From Prevotella melaninogenica (GTDB taxonomy: Bacteria > Bacteroidota > Bacteroidia > Bacteroidales > Bacteroidaceae): a stretch of 64,000 bases of DNA. Positions 46,730 to 56,676 of this stretch are shown here, piece after piece. Each line of letters begins with the position of its first letter. Position 1 is the stretch's first letter. The translations under genes and the position numbers were made by a program. Where the stretch lies: contig NZ_CP072360.1 in NCBI RefSeq assembly GCF_018128065.1, positions 1,678,501 through 1,742,500 on the forward strand, given 5' to 3'. The notes beneath the pieces are model-generated. The model was given only the letters and a program-made list of their open reading frames with translations. It made no database searches and was not told the DNA's origin.

Positions 46730-46760
46730 TTGTAGAGTTAGTGGATTCGTCCTATCTTTG
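46730..46760 (+). promoter_or_regulatory. Promoter of TonB-receptor operon (leaderless-type spacing)
   Basis: TTG (46730-46732), 20 nt, TATCTTTG (46753-46760). The ATG follows only 6 bases later at 46767, so the transcript may have almost no 5' leader. Confidence 0.65.
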
Positions 46761-46766
46761 CAAATC

Positions 46767-49721
46767 ATGGACTTCACGAATAGGATAATAGCGTCTATTG
46801 TATTTTGCGGACTAAGTATCAATGGTATTGCACAGACACTTACAGGTTGTGTTGTTGGCAAAGATGATCGTAAGCCTATCGCCTACGCAACAGTCACATT
46901 GAAGGAGAATCGCTTATACGCTTTTACGGACGAAAAAGGTTGTTTCACGATAAAAAACGTACCGAAAGGAAAGTGTACAGCGGTGATTTCTTGTCTTGGT
47001 TATGCAGAACAAACAATAGTTGTCACCATTAATGCTGATGGTGCCACACTCAACGTGCGCCTTGCCGAAGACAATCTTCAACTTGATGAAGTACAAGTTG
47101 TTGCGCATCGAAAGAAGGATGAGATAACCACTTCTTACACCATTGATCGTAAGACATTAGACAATCAACAGATAATGACTTTGGGCGATATTGCTCAGCT
47201 TTTACCGGGTGGTAAGAGTGTGAACCCTTCTTTGATGAATGATAGCAAATTGACTTTGCGAAGCGGTTCATCAGAGCGAGGCAACGCGTCGTTTGGTACA
47301 GCCATAGAAGTGGATGGCGTTCGACTTAACAACAATGCTATGATGGGTGAAACAGCTGGTGTGAGCACACGGGGGGTAAGTGCTTCTAACATTGAAAGTG
47401 TGGAAGTTGTACCCGGTATTGCCTCCGTTGAATACGGCGATCTCACCAACGGTGTAGTAAAGGTAAAGACACGCAGAGGTAGTTCACCTTTCATCTTAGA
47501 AGGAAGTATCAATCAGCACACCCGCCAAATAGCCCTTCACAAAGGATTAGACTTGGGCAAGAATACAGGACTCATCAATTTCTCCCTTGAGCATGCACGC
47601 TCTTTCTCGGATGCTGCATCGCCATACACTGCTTATCAGCGCAATGTGCTATCACTGCACTATATGAATGTCTTTATGAAGAAGACACTGCCTCTGACCT
47701 TAGACATCGGTCTGAATGGAGGCATGGGAGGTTATGATTCAAAGGCAGACCCTGACCGCAACTTGAACAGTTACTATAAGGTTAAGGATAATAATGTGGG
47801 TGGTAATGTGCGCCTTGACTGGTTGCTGAACAAGTCATGGATAACCAACCTTAATTTTACAGCAGCCTTCACCTACGCTGACAAACGCTCAGAAAGTTAT
47901 AGCAACGAGAGTAGTAGTTCTACACAACCTTATATCCACACCTTGACGGAGGGATATAACATTGCTGAAGACTACGATAAGAACCCTTCTGCCAACATCA
48001 TCCTTGGTCCTACGGGTTATTGGTATCTACGTGGCTTTGGCGACTCAAAGCCATTCACCTATAGTTTGAAGCTAAAGGCTAATTGGAACAAATCATTTGG
48101 AAAGTTCCGCAATCGCCTACTTGTTGGTGCAGAGTGGACCAGCAGTAAGAACAAAGGAAAGGGAACATACTACGAGAATATGCGCTATGCACCAACATGG
48201 CGAGAATATCGTTTTGATGCCCTTCCCGCTTTGAACAATATGGCACTCTATGCCGAGGATAAGCTCTCAATGGCTATCGATACCAAACAGAATGTTGAAC
48301 TGACAGCAGGTGTGCGTGAGGATATCACCTCGATTCTCGGCTCAGAGTATGGAACAGTGGGTAGTCTTTCACCACGACTGAATATGCGCTATATGCTTCG
48401 CTTCGGACAAGAAAGTTGGGTAAACAGTCTTAGCTTACATTCAGGATGGGGCAAGAGCGTGAAACTTCCAAGTTTCCAAGTACTCTACCCTTCTCCATCT
48501 TATCGTGACATGTTAGCTTTCTCATCTACGAGTGATGCTAACAACCGCTCGTATTACGCTTATTACACCTACCCTTCAAAGGCACAATACAATGCTGCTT
48601 TGAAGTGGCAACACGCCAACCAGTGGGATTTAGGTATGGAGTTAAGAACAAAGATTGCTGATGTCAACTTGTCGTTCTTCCATAGTAAGGTATTCAATCC
48701 TTACATGGCGACGAATGTTTACTCACCTTTCACATATAAATACACATCACCTGCTAAACTTCAAGCGAGCGGTATTGATGCGGCTAATCGACTCTTTGCG
48801 ATTGACCCACAGACAGGTATTGTGACTGTGAGCGATGCCAGTGGTGCAAAAAAACCAGTTGTACTCGGTTATGACGAGCGCAACACCTACGTTACCAATA
48901 CAAAATATGTGAATGCTGACCCATTGAGTCGCTATGGCTTAGAATGGATTGTAGACTTCAAACAGATTAAGGCTCTCCGCACACAGGTACGTGTAGATGG
49001 TAAGTATTATCATTATAAGGCACAGGACGAAACACTCTTTGCGGATGTACCTGTAGGTCTGAACACACGCCAATCAGACGGAAAGCTCTATCAGTATATT
49101 GGTTATTATCGTGGTGGTGCAGCTACTTCAACCAACTATACCGCCAATGCTTCACCATCAAATGGCTCTGTTAGTGGGCAGGTAGATGTGAATGTCACAT
49201 TGACGACACATATACCAAAGATTCGACTCATCATTGCTTTGCGTATGGAAAGTTCACTTTATACTTACAGTAGAGCTACCAGTAGCCGAGGATATGTTGT
49301 GAATAGTGGGAATGAATACTTTGGTGAGCCATATAATGGTAAGACAAAGAACCAGACAGTAATCGTCTATCCAGAGTATTATAGCACATGGGATGCACCA
49401 GAAACATTGGTTCCTTTTGCTGAAAAACTACGTTGGGCAGCAACGAATGACAGAGGATTATACAACGACCTGACACAGTTGGTTGTGCGAACAAACTATC
49501 CTTACACGTTGAATCCAAATAAGCTGAGCGCCTTCTGGTCGGCTAATTTAAGTGTAACAAAAGAAATTGGCAAACACGTATCTATATCGTTCTATGCCAA
49601 TAACTTCTTCAACACACTTGCTCAAGTACACTCTTCCCAGACAGGACTTGAAACGAGTCTCTTTGGTAGTGGGTATGTACCGAGCTTCTATTACGGACTT
49701 TCATTAAGATTAAAGATATAA
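46767..49721 (+). CDS. TonB-dependent receptor with carboxypeptidase-like N-terminal domain
   Basis: Outer-membrane active transporter of 984 residues from the ATG at 46767 (MDFTNRIIAS), which gives a signal peptide ending GIAQ. Order: carboxypeptidase-D regulatory-like domain (GCVVGKDDRKPIAYATVTLK to LGYAEQTIVV), TonB-box-like LDEVQVVAH, plug (VDGVRLNNNAMMGE, VEVVPGIASVEYGDLTNGVV) and a 22-strand barrel ending in an aromatic-hydrophobic tail (GLSLRLKI). There is no SusD partner; instead small exported proteins and an M16 peptidase follow, suggesting import of a peptide, metal complex or haem-like ligand. The downstream lipoprotein gene overlaps it (TAATG). Confidence 0.93.
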   Translation: MDFTNRIIASIVFCGLSINGIAQTLTGCVVGKDDRKPIAYATVTLKENRLYAFTDEKGCFTIKNVPKGKCTAVISCLGYAEQTIVVTINADGATLNVRLAEDNLQLDEVQVVAHRKKDEITTSYTIDRKTLDNQQIMTLGDIAQLLPGGKSVNPSLMNDSKLTLRSGSSERGNASFGTAIEVDGVRLNNNAMMGETAGVSTRGVSASNIESVEVVPGIASVEYGDLTNGVVKVKTRRGSSPFILEGSINQHTRQIALHKGLDLGKNTGLINFSLEHARSFSDAASPYTAYQRNVLSLHYMNVFMKKTLPLTLDIGLNGGMGGYDSKADPDRNLNSYYKVKDNNVGGNVRLDWLLNKSWITNLNFTAAFTYADKRSESYSNESSSSTQPYIHTLTEGYNIAEDYDKNPSANIILGPTGYWYLRGFGDSKPFTYSLKLKANWNKSFGKFRNRLLVGAEWTSSKNKGKGTYYENMRYAPTWREYRFDALPALNNMALYAEDKLSMAIDTKQNVELTAGVREDITSILGSEYGTVGSLSPRLNMRYMLRFGQESWVNSLSLHSGWGKSVKLPSFQVLYPSPSYRDMLAFSSTSDANNRSYYAYYTYPSKAQYNAALKWQHANQWDLGMELRTKIADVNLSFFHSKVFNPYMATNVYSPFTYKYTSPAKLQASGIDAANRLFAIDPQTGIVTVSDASGAKKPVVLGYDERNTYVTNTKYVNADPLSRYGLEWIVDFKQIKALRTQVRVDGKYYHYKAQDETLFADVPVGLNTRQSDGKLYQYIGYYRGGAATSTNYTANASPSNGSVSGQVDVNVTLTTHIPKIRLIIALRMESSLYTYSRATSSRGYVVNSGNEYFGEPYNGKTKNQTVIVYPEYYSTWDAPETLVPFAEKLRWAATNDRGLYNDLTQLVVRTNYPYTLNPNKLSAFWSANLSVTKEIGKHVSISFYANNFFNTLAQVHSSQTGLETSLFGSGYVPSFYYGLSLRLKI

Positions 49722-50101
49722 TGAAAAAGATATTTAGTTTACTTGCAGTATGCGTGATAACGCTGTTAGTTTCGTGCGCTGACTATGACGAAGGACTTGA
49801 AGTAGTCAACTTTGATGTGAAGTTAGAATTCCCAAGCACTTATGATGGCTCGTATGAAGGATTGCGCGTGGAGTTACAAGATGCGGTGGCAAGTACCTTT
49901 GTTGATAGCACAGATACACAAGGAGTGGCTCACTTCAGCGTTCCTTCCGGCTTGTATAAGGTCAGCAGTTCTGCAAGAAAGGAGACCACAGACTATCGCT
50001 ACTTCTTCAATGGTGCCAAGTCGCAGGTGGTCGTTGCCGTAGACTCTCCTCGCATAGTAACCTTACCATTAGTTATGTCGAAGAAACGAATTGTGAATTA
50101 A
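49721..50101 (+). CDS. Small lipoprotein with beta-sandwich domain
   Basis: A 126-residue protein with lipobox LVSC (Cys19). The mature part is one short beta-sandwich (NFDVKLEFPSTYDGSYEGLR, then VAHFSVPSGLYKVSSSA) resembling carboxypeptidase regulatory-like or DUF4198-type folds. The ATG overlaps the receptor stop, so the two are translationally coupled. It is probably an accessory surface lipoprotein of the receptor. Function is not known. Confidence 0.78.
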   Translation: MKKIFSLLAVCVITLLVSCADYDEGLEVVNFDVKLEFPSTYDGSYEGLRVELQDAVASTFVDSTDTQGVAHFSVPSGLYKVSSSARKETTDYRYFFNGAKSQVVVAVDSPRIVTLPLVMSKKRIVN

Positions 50102-50139
50102 AAGAAAAATAAAGATAGTATAAATTAAAAACAATGTTT

Positions 50140-50655
50140 ATGAAGAAAATAAGTTTTATAGGGCTTATCGCTTTGGCACTGTCGTTCATACCCCTTAGTG
50201 GCTTTGCACAGACAGTACAAGAGAAGATAATCACCTACCTTGTCTTGACCGAAACGAATGGAACAAAGACCGAGTTTGCTTTGAATTCATACCCTGTTAT
50301 AACCATAGAGGCTAATGACCTTGTTATTACTTGTGAGGGTAAGAAGTTATCAACAGCACTGACAGGAGTACAGGACTACCATTTCATTGAGAAGAAAGTT
50401 ACAACAAGCATCAGTAGCGTTCCTGCAAATGACCCCAAAGGTGAGACAACAACTCCAAGTTTCTCATTCAATAATGCTGAGGTAAGTGGGTTGAAAGCAG
50501 GCGCAAGGGTTGTCATTTACAATCTTAATGGTACACAAATCAGCTCTGTAACAGCAGATGGGGAGGGACGAGTTACCCTTGACCTCTCGTCTTTACCAAA
50601 GGGTGTCTACATCCTTCGCACACCTACCAAGAGCTTTAAGTTTATGAACAAGTAA
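50140..50655 (+). CDS. Exported protein with T9SS-like C-terminal domain
   Basis: A 171-residue protein from the ATG at 50140; a Met two codons earlier is possible. The signal peptide ends SGFAQ. The C terminus (about 95-171) has the layout of a type IX secretion sorting domain: GARVVIYNLNGTQISSV, then SLPKGVYILR and a final basic KFMNK. The middle part has no known domain. It may be secreted and surface attached. It is co-directional with the receptor, 38 bp after the lipoprotein. Confidence 0.7.
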   Translation: MKKISFIGLIALALSFIPLSGFAQTVQEKIITYLVLTETNGTKTEFALNSYPVITIEANDLVITCEGKKLSTALTGVQDYHFIEKKVTTSISSVPANDPKGETTTPSFSFNNAEVSGLKAGARVVIYNLNGTQISSVTADGEGRVTLDLSSLPKGVYILRTPTKSFKFMNK

Positions 50656-50685
50656 GAATAACATTAGAAATTAAATAGAAAAGAT

Positions 50686-51801
50686 ATGAAGAAAATATTA
50701 CTTCTCCTTGTTGCTGTATTTGCTTTTGTCAGCAACATTAACGCACAAACATGGAATATGGTTGTGACACATAACGATGGTACTGTCCAAGTTATCAAGG
50801 CTTCAGATGTAAAGAACGTTACTTTCCAACTACCTGATCAGAATGCTGACCAAGTTATCATTAAGGAACTGTACACAACAGGTGTACCAGACGATAAAGA
50901 CCCCAAGAAGTTCTTCCAATCTGACAAGGGTTTTATCCTCTACAACAATGGTGGTAAGACAGCGGTAATCAGCAACTTGGCTATTGGTATATTAGATCCA
51001 TACAATGCACATGCTGCAAATGCATGGTATAGTGCAAGTGCGACAGAGCCATCTTATGTATCACAGGGATGGGTTCCAGCAGCTTGTGGTATATGGTACT
51101 TCCAAAATTCATTGGTGATTGAACCTTACTCACAGGTTGTTATTAACTGTATGGGAGCAATAGATAACACCAAGACCTATTCAAAGAGCGTTAACTATGC
51201 CAACAAGGACTACTATACAATGTATGATCCAGAGTCTGGTTTCAATAATACATATTATTATCCTACACCAGCTGATGTCATCCCAGCAAGCCATTATCTT
51301 AAAGCCGTAGAGTTTGGGCAAGCCAATGCTTGGCCACTTAGTGTATCTTCTCCATGTTTCTTTATCTTCCAAACAAAGGGTACAACACCTGCTGCTTTTG
51401 CAAACGATGCAAGCAATATCGTTTATGCACCGGGCAAACCACAGACAAAAGTTTTTGCTGTATTGAAGGTTCCTACAGACTGGATTCTTGATGGTGTTGA
51501 GGTTTATCAGGATATTAAAGAGAGTAAGAGTAAAAAGCGTTTCGGCTCTGACGTGGATGCTGGTTATGTGAAGCAGACTATCAAACTTGGTCACAGTGTA
51601 TACCGCAATGTGGATGCTGAAGCAACTAAGAAGATTGAAGGCAATACAGCTAAGTTGGTCTACGACTACAAGTATGGTACAGACCCAAGTGGTATCGATG
51701 CTGAAGCATCTATGAAGAAGGGAGCAAAGATTGTCTACATGGACACTAACAACTCTACTGCTGACTTCCACGAGCGCAAACAGTTCTCACTTAGAGACTA
51801 A
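50686..51801 (+). CDS. DUF4876-type exported protein
   Basis: A 371-residue protein with a signal peptide ending INAQ. The central segment (VIIKELYTTGVPDDKDPKKF, GFILYNNGGKTAVISNLAIG) matches the DUF4876 proteins found beside Bacteroidetes TonB receptors; it may adopt a lamin-tail-like fold. The last 80 residues are a separate stretch rich in Lys and Asp. It is the fourth gene of the receptor operon, and its role is not established. Confidence 0.75.
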   Translation: MKKILLLLVAVFAFVSNINAQTWNMVVTHNDGTVQVIKASDVKNVTFQLPDQNADQVIIKELYTTGVPDDKDPKKFFQSDKGFILYNNGGKTAVISNLAIGILDPYNAHAANAWYSASATEPSYVSQGWVPAACGIWYFQNSLVIEPYSQVVINCMGAIDNTKTYSKSVNYANKDYYTMYDPESGFNNTYYYPTPADVIPASHYLKAVEFGQANAWPLSVSSPCFFIFQTKGTTPAAFANDASNIVYAPGKPQTKVFAVLKVPTDWILDGVEVYQDIKESKSKKRFGSDVDAGYVKQTIKLGHSVYRNVDAEATKKIEGNTAKLVYDYKYGTDPSGIDAEASMKKGAKIVYMDTNNSTADFHERKQFSLRD

Positions 51802-51834
51802 TAATACAGAAGGTAAAAGAACATAACCTGTAAG

Positions 51835-53451
51835 ATGAGATATAGGTTCATGACACTTATACTGGCTGGAGCATCCCTCTCTACCAGCCTCAACGCACAG
51901 GAGCAGGCTAAGGATAGTCTGCTCCATCGTGATTTTAGCTTCGTTGCCAACAGCGATGCATGGCTGAGAAGTGACAATGCTGCAGCCTTGGCACGATTTA
52001 AGACTAAAAACATTTCTTTGGCTGAAGCGTATGTGCAGTATGGCAAGGGAGGCTTTGTCAACTATGACGAGTCGCCACGTACCGTGCAAGCGGGTGCCAA
52101 CGTGTCTTCATTCTATCGTTTGACGGACAGGATTGTCCTATTGGGAAGTATGCGTTATGACAACTTCTCTGGGCGCAACATGACAGGTTCAGCATTCATA
52201 CAGACCCAACGTCTGCCCTTTGATATCGTAGAAGACTCGCTAAACCATGCTGGCACAAAACATCGTGACACCTATAATCTTATGGGCGCATTGTCTTGGG
52301 AGATATATAAAGGACTTGCCATTGGTACAAAGGTGGACTTCACTGCGGCAAATGTTGCTAAGTATAAGGATTTAAGACATAAGACAAAGCTAATGGATTT
52401 AGCCCTCACTACTGGCGTCTATATACCATTACAGCCTTTTAGTCTTGGTCTTGACTATACTTACCGACGGAACACAGAAAGCATAATCTTTAGTACCTAC
52501 GCTTCAAATGCACAGGAGTTTACATCTTATATCAACTATGGACCGTGGATTGGTAAGACTGAACCCTTCAGTAGTTCGGGCTTTACAGACAGCAATAGGG
52601 AGCAACCGATGCTCAATGAATATCATGGTTTAGGACTACAATTTAGCTGGGACATCCTACCGAATCTCTCATGGTTTAACAACTTTGGCGGTACATATCG
52701 CAAAGGTTATTACGGCAGGAAGTCACCCTATACGATAGTTCACTCCGATCATCATAGCAACATCTATGACTATCAGACACACCTATCTTTGAAACTCGAC
52801 AAGCAGGTACATCATCTTTATTTCAGCTTTTCAAGTGAGAATCTTGTCAACGAGATGAATGCTTATCGCTCTAACAAAAACGAACAAGGGGCATACTTCT
52901 ATCAATATCTTGACCCTGTGAAGAGTGCTAACAAGGCTTGGAACGATGTGCATCTTGGCTATACTGGCTATTATGGCGTTATAAACGAGTTACCTCTCTG
53001 GACGATAGAAGCGGGCGCTAACCTCTCTCATCGCAAGCAGACTGGCTACAGCTACCCTTACCTCCGACGTCAAGACATCCACACAACAGAGGCTTATACA
53101 AGTCTTACACGTAACCTCCTTTTCCGAAAGGGAGTACTTTCACTACAAGCTGGCTTTGCCTACAAGAAGGGAAAGGGTGATGCTTTCGAGGAAGGAACAT
53201 TGACACAACCTTCTGACAAGCAGAATGGATTCCCAACGATGGACGTACTAATGTATCGTGAGTATAAGTATCTTACAGACCCGCAATACTCCCTCCTGCT
53301 TGGCATTAAGTATGCCTTTGTACTTCCGGGAACAAAGATGAAGACGTACACTGCCTTTGACTTCACCCATCGTCACACCAATGACGGAAATGCTTACCTT
53401 GTAGGTAGGAACTATTCAACGGGCAGACTGAATATTGGTTGTACGTTCTAA
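51835..53451 (+). CDS. DUF6850-type outer-membrane beta-barrel protein
   Basis: A 538-residue protein with a signal peptide ending LNAQ. Almost the whole chain is alternating amphipathic strands (VLLGSMRYDNFSGRNMTGSA, LSLKLDKQVHHLYFSFSSEN), ending in TGRLNIGCTF with a terminal Phe, the mark of a barrel. It matches the DUF6850 barrel family seen with DUF4876 genes. No plug is visible, so it is not a TonB receptor itself. It is co-directional with the receptor operon. Confidence 0.78.
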   Translation: MRYRFMTLILAGASLSTSLNAQEQAKDSLLHRDFSFVANSDAWLRSDNAAALARFKTKNISLAEAYVQYGKGGFVNYDESPRTVQAGANVSSFYRLTDRIVLLGSMRYDNFSGRNMTGSAFIQTQRLPFDIVEDSLNHAGTKHRDTYNLMGALSWEIYKGLAIGTKVDFTAANVAKYKDLRHKTKLMDLALTTGVYIPLQPFSLGLDYTYRRNTESIIFSTYASNAQEFTSYINYGPWIGKTEPFSSSGFTDSNREQPMLNEYHGLGLQFSWDILPNLSWFNNFGGTYRKGYYGRKSPYTIVHSDHHSNIYDYQTHLSLKLDKQVHHLYFSFSSENLVNEMNAYRSNKNEQGAYFYQYLDPVKSANKAWNDVHLGYTGYYGVINELPLWTIEAGANLSHRKQTGYSYPYLRRQDIHTTEAYTSLTRNLLFRKGVLSLQAGFAYKKGKGDAFEEGTLTQPSDKQNGFPTMDVLMYREYKYLTDPQYSLLLGIKYAFVLPGTKMKTYTAFDFTHRHTNDGNAYLVGRNYSTGRLNIGCTF

Positions 53452-53463
53452 CAGTCTTACTAT

Positions 53464-53530
53464 TGGTCCGCACGAATGGTGCTAAGCGTTCGCACGAGTG
53501 GTGTTAAGTATCCGCACCACTCGTGCGGAG
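53464..53530. repeat. GTGCGGA/TAAACACC-type repeat cluster, second site
   Basis: Three units of CCGCACGANTGGTGNTAAG; two of them form a perfect 13-bp stem (CGCACGAGTGGTG 53491-53503 with 53515-53527). It is the reverse-oriented relative of 46271-46335, now between the DUF6850 and M16 genes. Confidence 0.6.
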
Positions 53531-53652
53531 CACTTAAAAGAACGCAATATGCTATTAAGACGAAAGCAAATAATCGTTAGTGAGACAACACACTACCCTA
53601 AATAACATTCAAACAGACAGAGAAGAATAATTAAAAGAATCAATCACATATT

Positions 53653-56475
53653 ATGTTAATAAACAAAAGAATCATCAATGCGCTTGTGCTCCTGCTCCTC
53701 GTGACAGGTGCTATGGCGCAGAATGTCAGTACCGACAACAGCTTCCGTATAGGTAAGTTGAAGAACGGTATGACTTATTACATACGCCACAATGCCAAAG
53801 AGAAAGGGATAGCCGACTTCTACATTGCACAGCGTGTGGGGAGTATTCTCGAAGAACCTAACCAAAGAGGCTTGGCTCACTTCCTTGAACACATGGCTTT
53901 CAATGGTAGTAAGAACTTCAAGAATACACCTACCTCACCAAGTATCGTTCACTGGTGTGAGGCACATGGTATTAAGTTCGGTACCAACCTTAATGCTTAC
54001 ACCTCGATTGACGAAACCGTTTACAACGTCAGTTCCGTACCTGTAAAGCAGGATTCAACTATCGACTCTACCCTACTTATCCTCCACGACTGGAGTCATT
54101 ACTTGGACCTTGAGGACAAAGAGATAGATAAGGAACGTGGTGTTATCCACGAAGAGTGGCGTACACGCCGTGCAGGTATGGCTTCACAACGTCTAATGGA
54201 AGAGGCGTTGCCAATTATCTATCGTGGAACAAAGTATGAAGACTGTCTGCCAATCGGCAAGATGGAGATTGTAGACAGCTTCCCTTACAAGGCTCTTCGT
54301 GACTATTACCACAAGTGGTATCGCCCAGATTTGCAGGCTATCATCGTTGTGGGCGATATTGACGTAGACAAGATGGAACAGAAGATACAGTCTATCTTCT
54401 CAGCTATCCCAATGCCCGAGAATGCTGCTCGTCGTGAATATTTCCCAGTAAGCGACAACGACAAGATGATTGTGGCTTCGCTGAAAGATTCTGAACAGCC
54501 TATCATGCTCGTTACACTTTATATGAAGCGTGAGGCTACACCAGATGCAGAGAAGTCTACTGTGAAGTATCAGCGAGACGGATATGTTGACGACTTGGTC
54601 TCTTATATGATTGGCGAACGCCTCAACGAGATGCAGGACAAGAATCCAAAACCTTGTTTGAGTGCTTCTGCACGATTGGGACAATTCTTAATTAGCCGTA
54701 CAAAAGATGCTTTTGTTCTTTCTTTCGGTGCTCGTCAGGAAGATGTAAAGGGTTCATTTGATGCAGCTGTGGGAACAATTGAGCAGATTCGCCAGCATGG
54801 GTTTACTCCTTCAGAACTCACTCGTGCCAAAGCCTTCCGCCAGAAGGTGATTGACCGCCAATACAATGAGCGCAACGACCGTCGCAATTCATATTATGTG
54901 CGTCGTGCTAAGCAGAACTTCCTCGATAATGAACTCATCACCACCGAAGCATACGACAAACAACTCGACGACCAGTTCTTTAATGAGGTGACACTCGACG
55001 AGGTGAATGCTGCTATGCGTGAAGCTATCACGAATAAGAATCAAGTGCTTGTTGTCTATTCTCCAGACAAAGCAGGCGTAAATGTTCCCTCAGATGCGCA
55101 GTTTGAGCAAATGGTTCTCGATGCACAGGCAAAGACCTATCCTAAGTATGTTGAGAAGAAGTTGGACGATAAACTTATAGAGACGTTACCGAAGAAGGGA
55201 CGTATCAAGAGTGAGAAAGCAGGCTTGCACGGAACAACGGAAATCACACTGAGCAATGGTGTGAAAGTTTACTTCAAGAAGACCGACTATCAGAAGGATG
55301 CTGTGACACTGAACTTCTTTGCAGAAGGTGGTTCTTCCCTCTATCCTGTTAAGGACTTGATCAACACGCAGTTTATCTCAGCTGCTGTAAAGGAAGGTGG
55401 TGTAGGACGTTTCAGTGCAACAGAACTCAATAAGTTCTTAGCTGGCAAGACCGTTCGTATCAACGCAGGTGTAGGCAATGAAACACAGTCTATCAGCGGT
55501 AATTCATCTATCAAAGACATCCGTACACTCTTTGAACTTACTTACTTGTATTTTACGAACTTACGTCGTGATGACCAAGCTTTCCAGTCAGAGCTCAACC
55601 GTATGCGCTCTTTCCTCACCAACCGTGAGGCAAGTCCTAACGTTAGCTACAACGACTCTATCGCTGCCATCGTTTATGGTAATTCGCCACGTGTACAACC
55701 ACTCAAGGCTGCATCACTTGACAAGGTAAGCTATGACCGTGTTCTCGAGATTTACAAGGAGCGCTTCAGCAATGCCTCTAACTTCAAAATGATCGTCATG
55801 GGTAACATTGACATCGCTCAGTTGCGCCCTCTCTTAGAGCAATACATTGCTTCACTGCCATCAACAGGCAAGAAGGAAACCTTTGCGAAGACCTATCCTG
55901 ACGTGCGCAACTGCAACGAGACCCACCGCTTTGAAAAGAAGATGAAGACGCCATTGGCACGTGTAACCGTCTTCTACACATGGGACGAACCTTACACAGC
56001 TAAGACTGATTTGGAACTCGACGTCTTCAAGCGTGTATTGTCTATCGCCTATACCGACTCTGTCCGTGAGGAGAAAGGTGGAGTGTATGGTGTGAAACTA
56101 CAGCAGAGTTTGAACGCAACAAGCAACCCTCACGCCATGTTGAAGATTGCCTTTGATACCGACCCAGACAAATATAATATGGTTATGCCAATCATCACAA
56201 AGCAGATTGAGCATATTGCCAACAAGGGTCCAGAGGCAGTAAGTCTGCAGAAGGTGAAGGAATACCTCTTAAAGCAGTACGACCAATCTTCTGTTACCAA
56301 TGACTACTGGCTCTACGTGATATACAACCAGTTGCGCCACGGAGTTGACTTTGACAAGGACTACAAGGCTACTGTGCGCAACATCACAGCTGCCGACATC
56401 CAGCGTATTGCCCGCAACCTTATCAAGAGCAACCGCCGAATAGAAGTGACAATGCAGTCTGAAAAGGAGAAGTAA
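53653..56475 (+). CDS. Exported M16-family zinc peptidase (pitrilysin/PqqL type)
   Basis: A 940-residue double-length M16 peptidase with a signal peptide ending AMAQ. The inverted zinc motif HFLEH (His76, Glu79, His80) lies in RGLAHFLEHMAFNGSKNF, with the distal ligand Glu in EEWRTRRAGM. The second half lacks the motif, as expected. PqqL-type enzymes cut imported peptides in the periplasm. It is 201 bp after the barrel gene, separated by repeats, and may have its own promoter, but the context suggests it processes what the TonB receptor imports. Confidence 0.93.
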   Translation: MLINKRIINALVLLLLVTGAMAQNVSTDNSFRIGKLKNGMTYYIRHNAKEKGIADFYIAQRVGSILEEPNQRGLAHFLEHMAFNGSKNFKNTPTSPSIVHWCEAHGIKFGTNLNAYTSIDETVYNVSSVPVKQDSTIDSTLLILHDWSHYLDLEDKEIDKERGVIHEEWRTRRAGMASQRLMEEALPIIYRGTKYEDCLPIGKMEIVDSFPYKALRDYYHKWYRPDLQAIIVVGDIDVDKMEQKIQSIFSAIPMPENAARREYFPVSDNDKMIVASLKDSEQPIMLVTLYMKREATPDAEKSTVKYQRDGYVDDLVSYMIGERLNEMQDKNPKPCLSASARLGQFLISRTKDAFVLSFGARQEDVKGSFDAAVGTIEQIRQHGFTPSELTRAKAFRQKVIDRQYNERNDRRNSYYVRRAKQNFLDNELITTEAYDKQLDDQFFNEVTLDEVNAAMREAITNKNQVLVVYSPDKAGVNVPSDAQFEQMVLDAQAKTYPKYVEKKLDDKLIETLPKKGRIKSEKAGLHGTTEITLSNGVKVYFKKTDYQKDAVTLNFFAEGGSSLYPVKDLINTQFISAAVKEGGVGRFSATELNKFLAGKTVRINAGVGNETQSISGNSSIKDIRTLFELTYLYFTNLRRDDQAFQSELNRMRSFLTNREASPNVSYNDSIAAIVYGNSPRVQPLKAASLDKVSYDRVLEIYKERFSNASNFKMIVMGNIDIAQLRPLLEQYIASLPSTGKKETFAKTYPDVRNCNETHRFEKKMKTPLARVTVFYTWDEPYTAKTDLELDVFKRVLSIAYTDSVREEKGGVYGVKLQQSLNATSNPHAMLKIAFDTDPDKYNMVMPIITKQIEHIANKGPEAVSLQKVKEYLLKQYDQSSVTNDYWLYVIYNQLRHGVDFDKDYKATVRNITAADIQRIARNLIKSNRRIEVTMQSEKEK

Positions 56476-56556
56476 ATCACTTTGCTTTTTGGTAGTAGAA
56501 AACCTTAATCATGTGAGCAACTTGTAATACCAAAAATAAATTTAATATTAATTTTT

Positions 56557-56595
56557 CTTGCCTCCCTACGTTTCCTATAACATAAGGGAGGCAAG
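56557..56595. terminator. Hairpin between convergent M16 and HlyD-like genes
   Basis: CTTGCCTCCCT (56557-56567) and its exact complement (56585-56595) enclose 17 nt, 82 bp after the M16 stop. It probably ends both transcripts. Confidence 0.75.
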
Positions 56596-56676
56596 TCTTC
56601 ATTTTATAGGTAGACTAAAAGGACTTTTACCAAAAGAAGGAAGAACACTCCAATTTGAGTAGAATATTAAGCCAAA

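Larger units (their letters stand above)
46104..46757. other. Gene-free region between IS66 and TonB receptor
   Basis: No gene is supported. It holds GTGCGGA/TAAACACC repeats (46271-46335), TGCTGTCA element copy 3 (46490-46575) and the promoter of the TonB receptor (46730-46760). Confidence 0.6.

Noticed and set aside
46104..46757. Riboswitch (such as cobalamin type) before the TonB receptor
   Set aside because: No conserved riboswitch core was seen, and the promoter lies only 6 bases before the ATG, leaving no leader for one.
46963..46978. Sequence resembling half of a parS site (TGTTTCACG...)
   Set aside because: Only the left half matches the 16-bp palindrome and it lies inside the TonB receptor gene, so it is not a supported ParB site.
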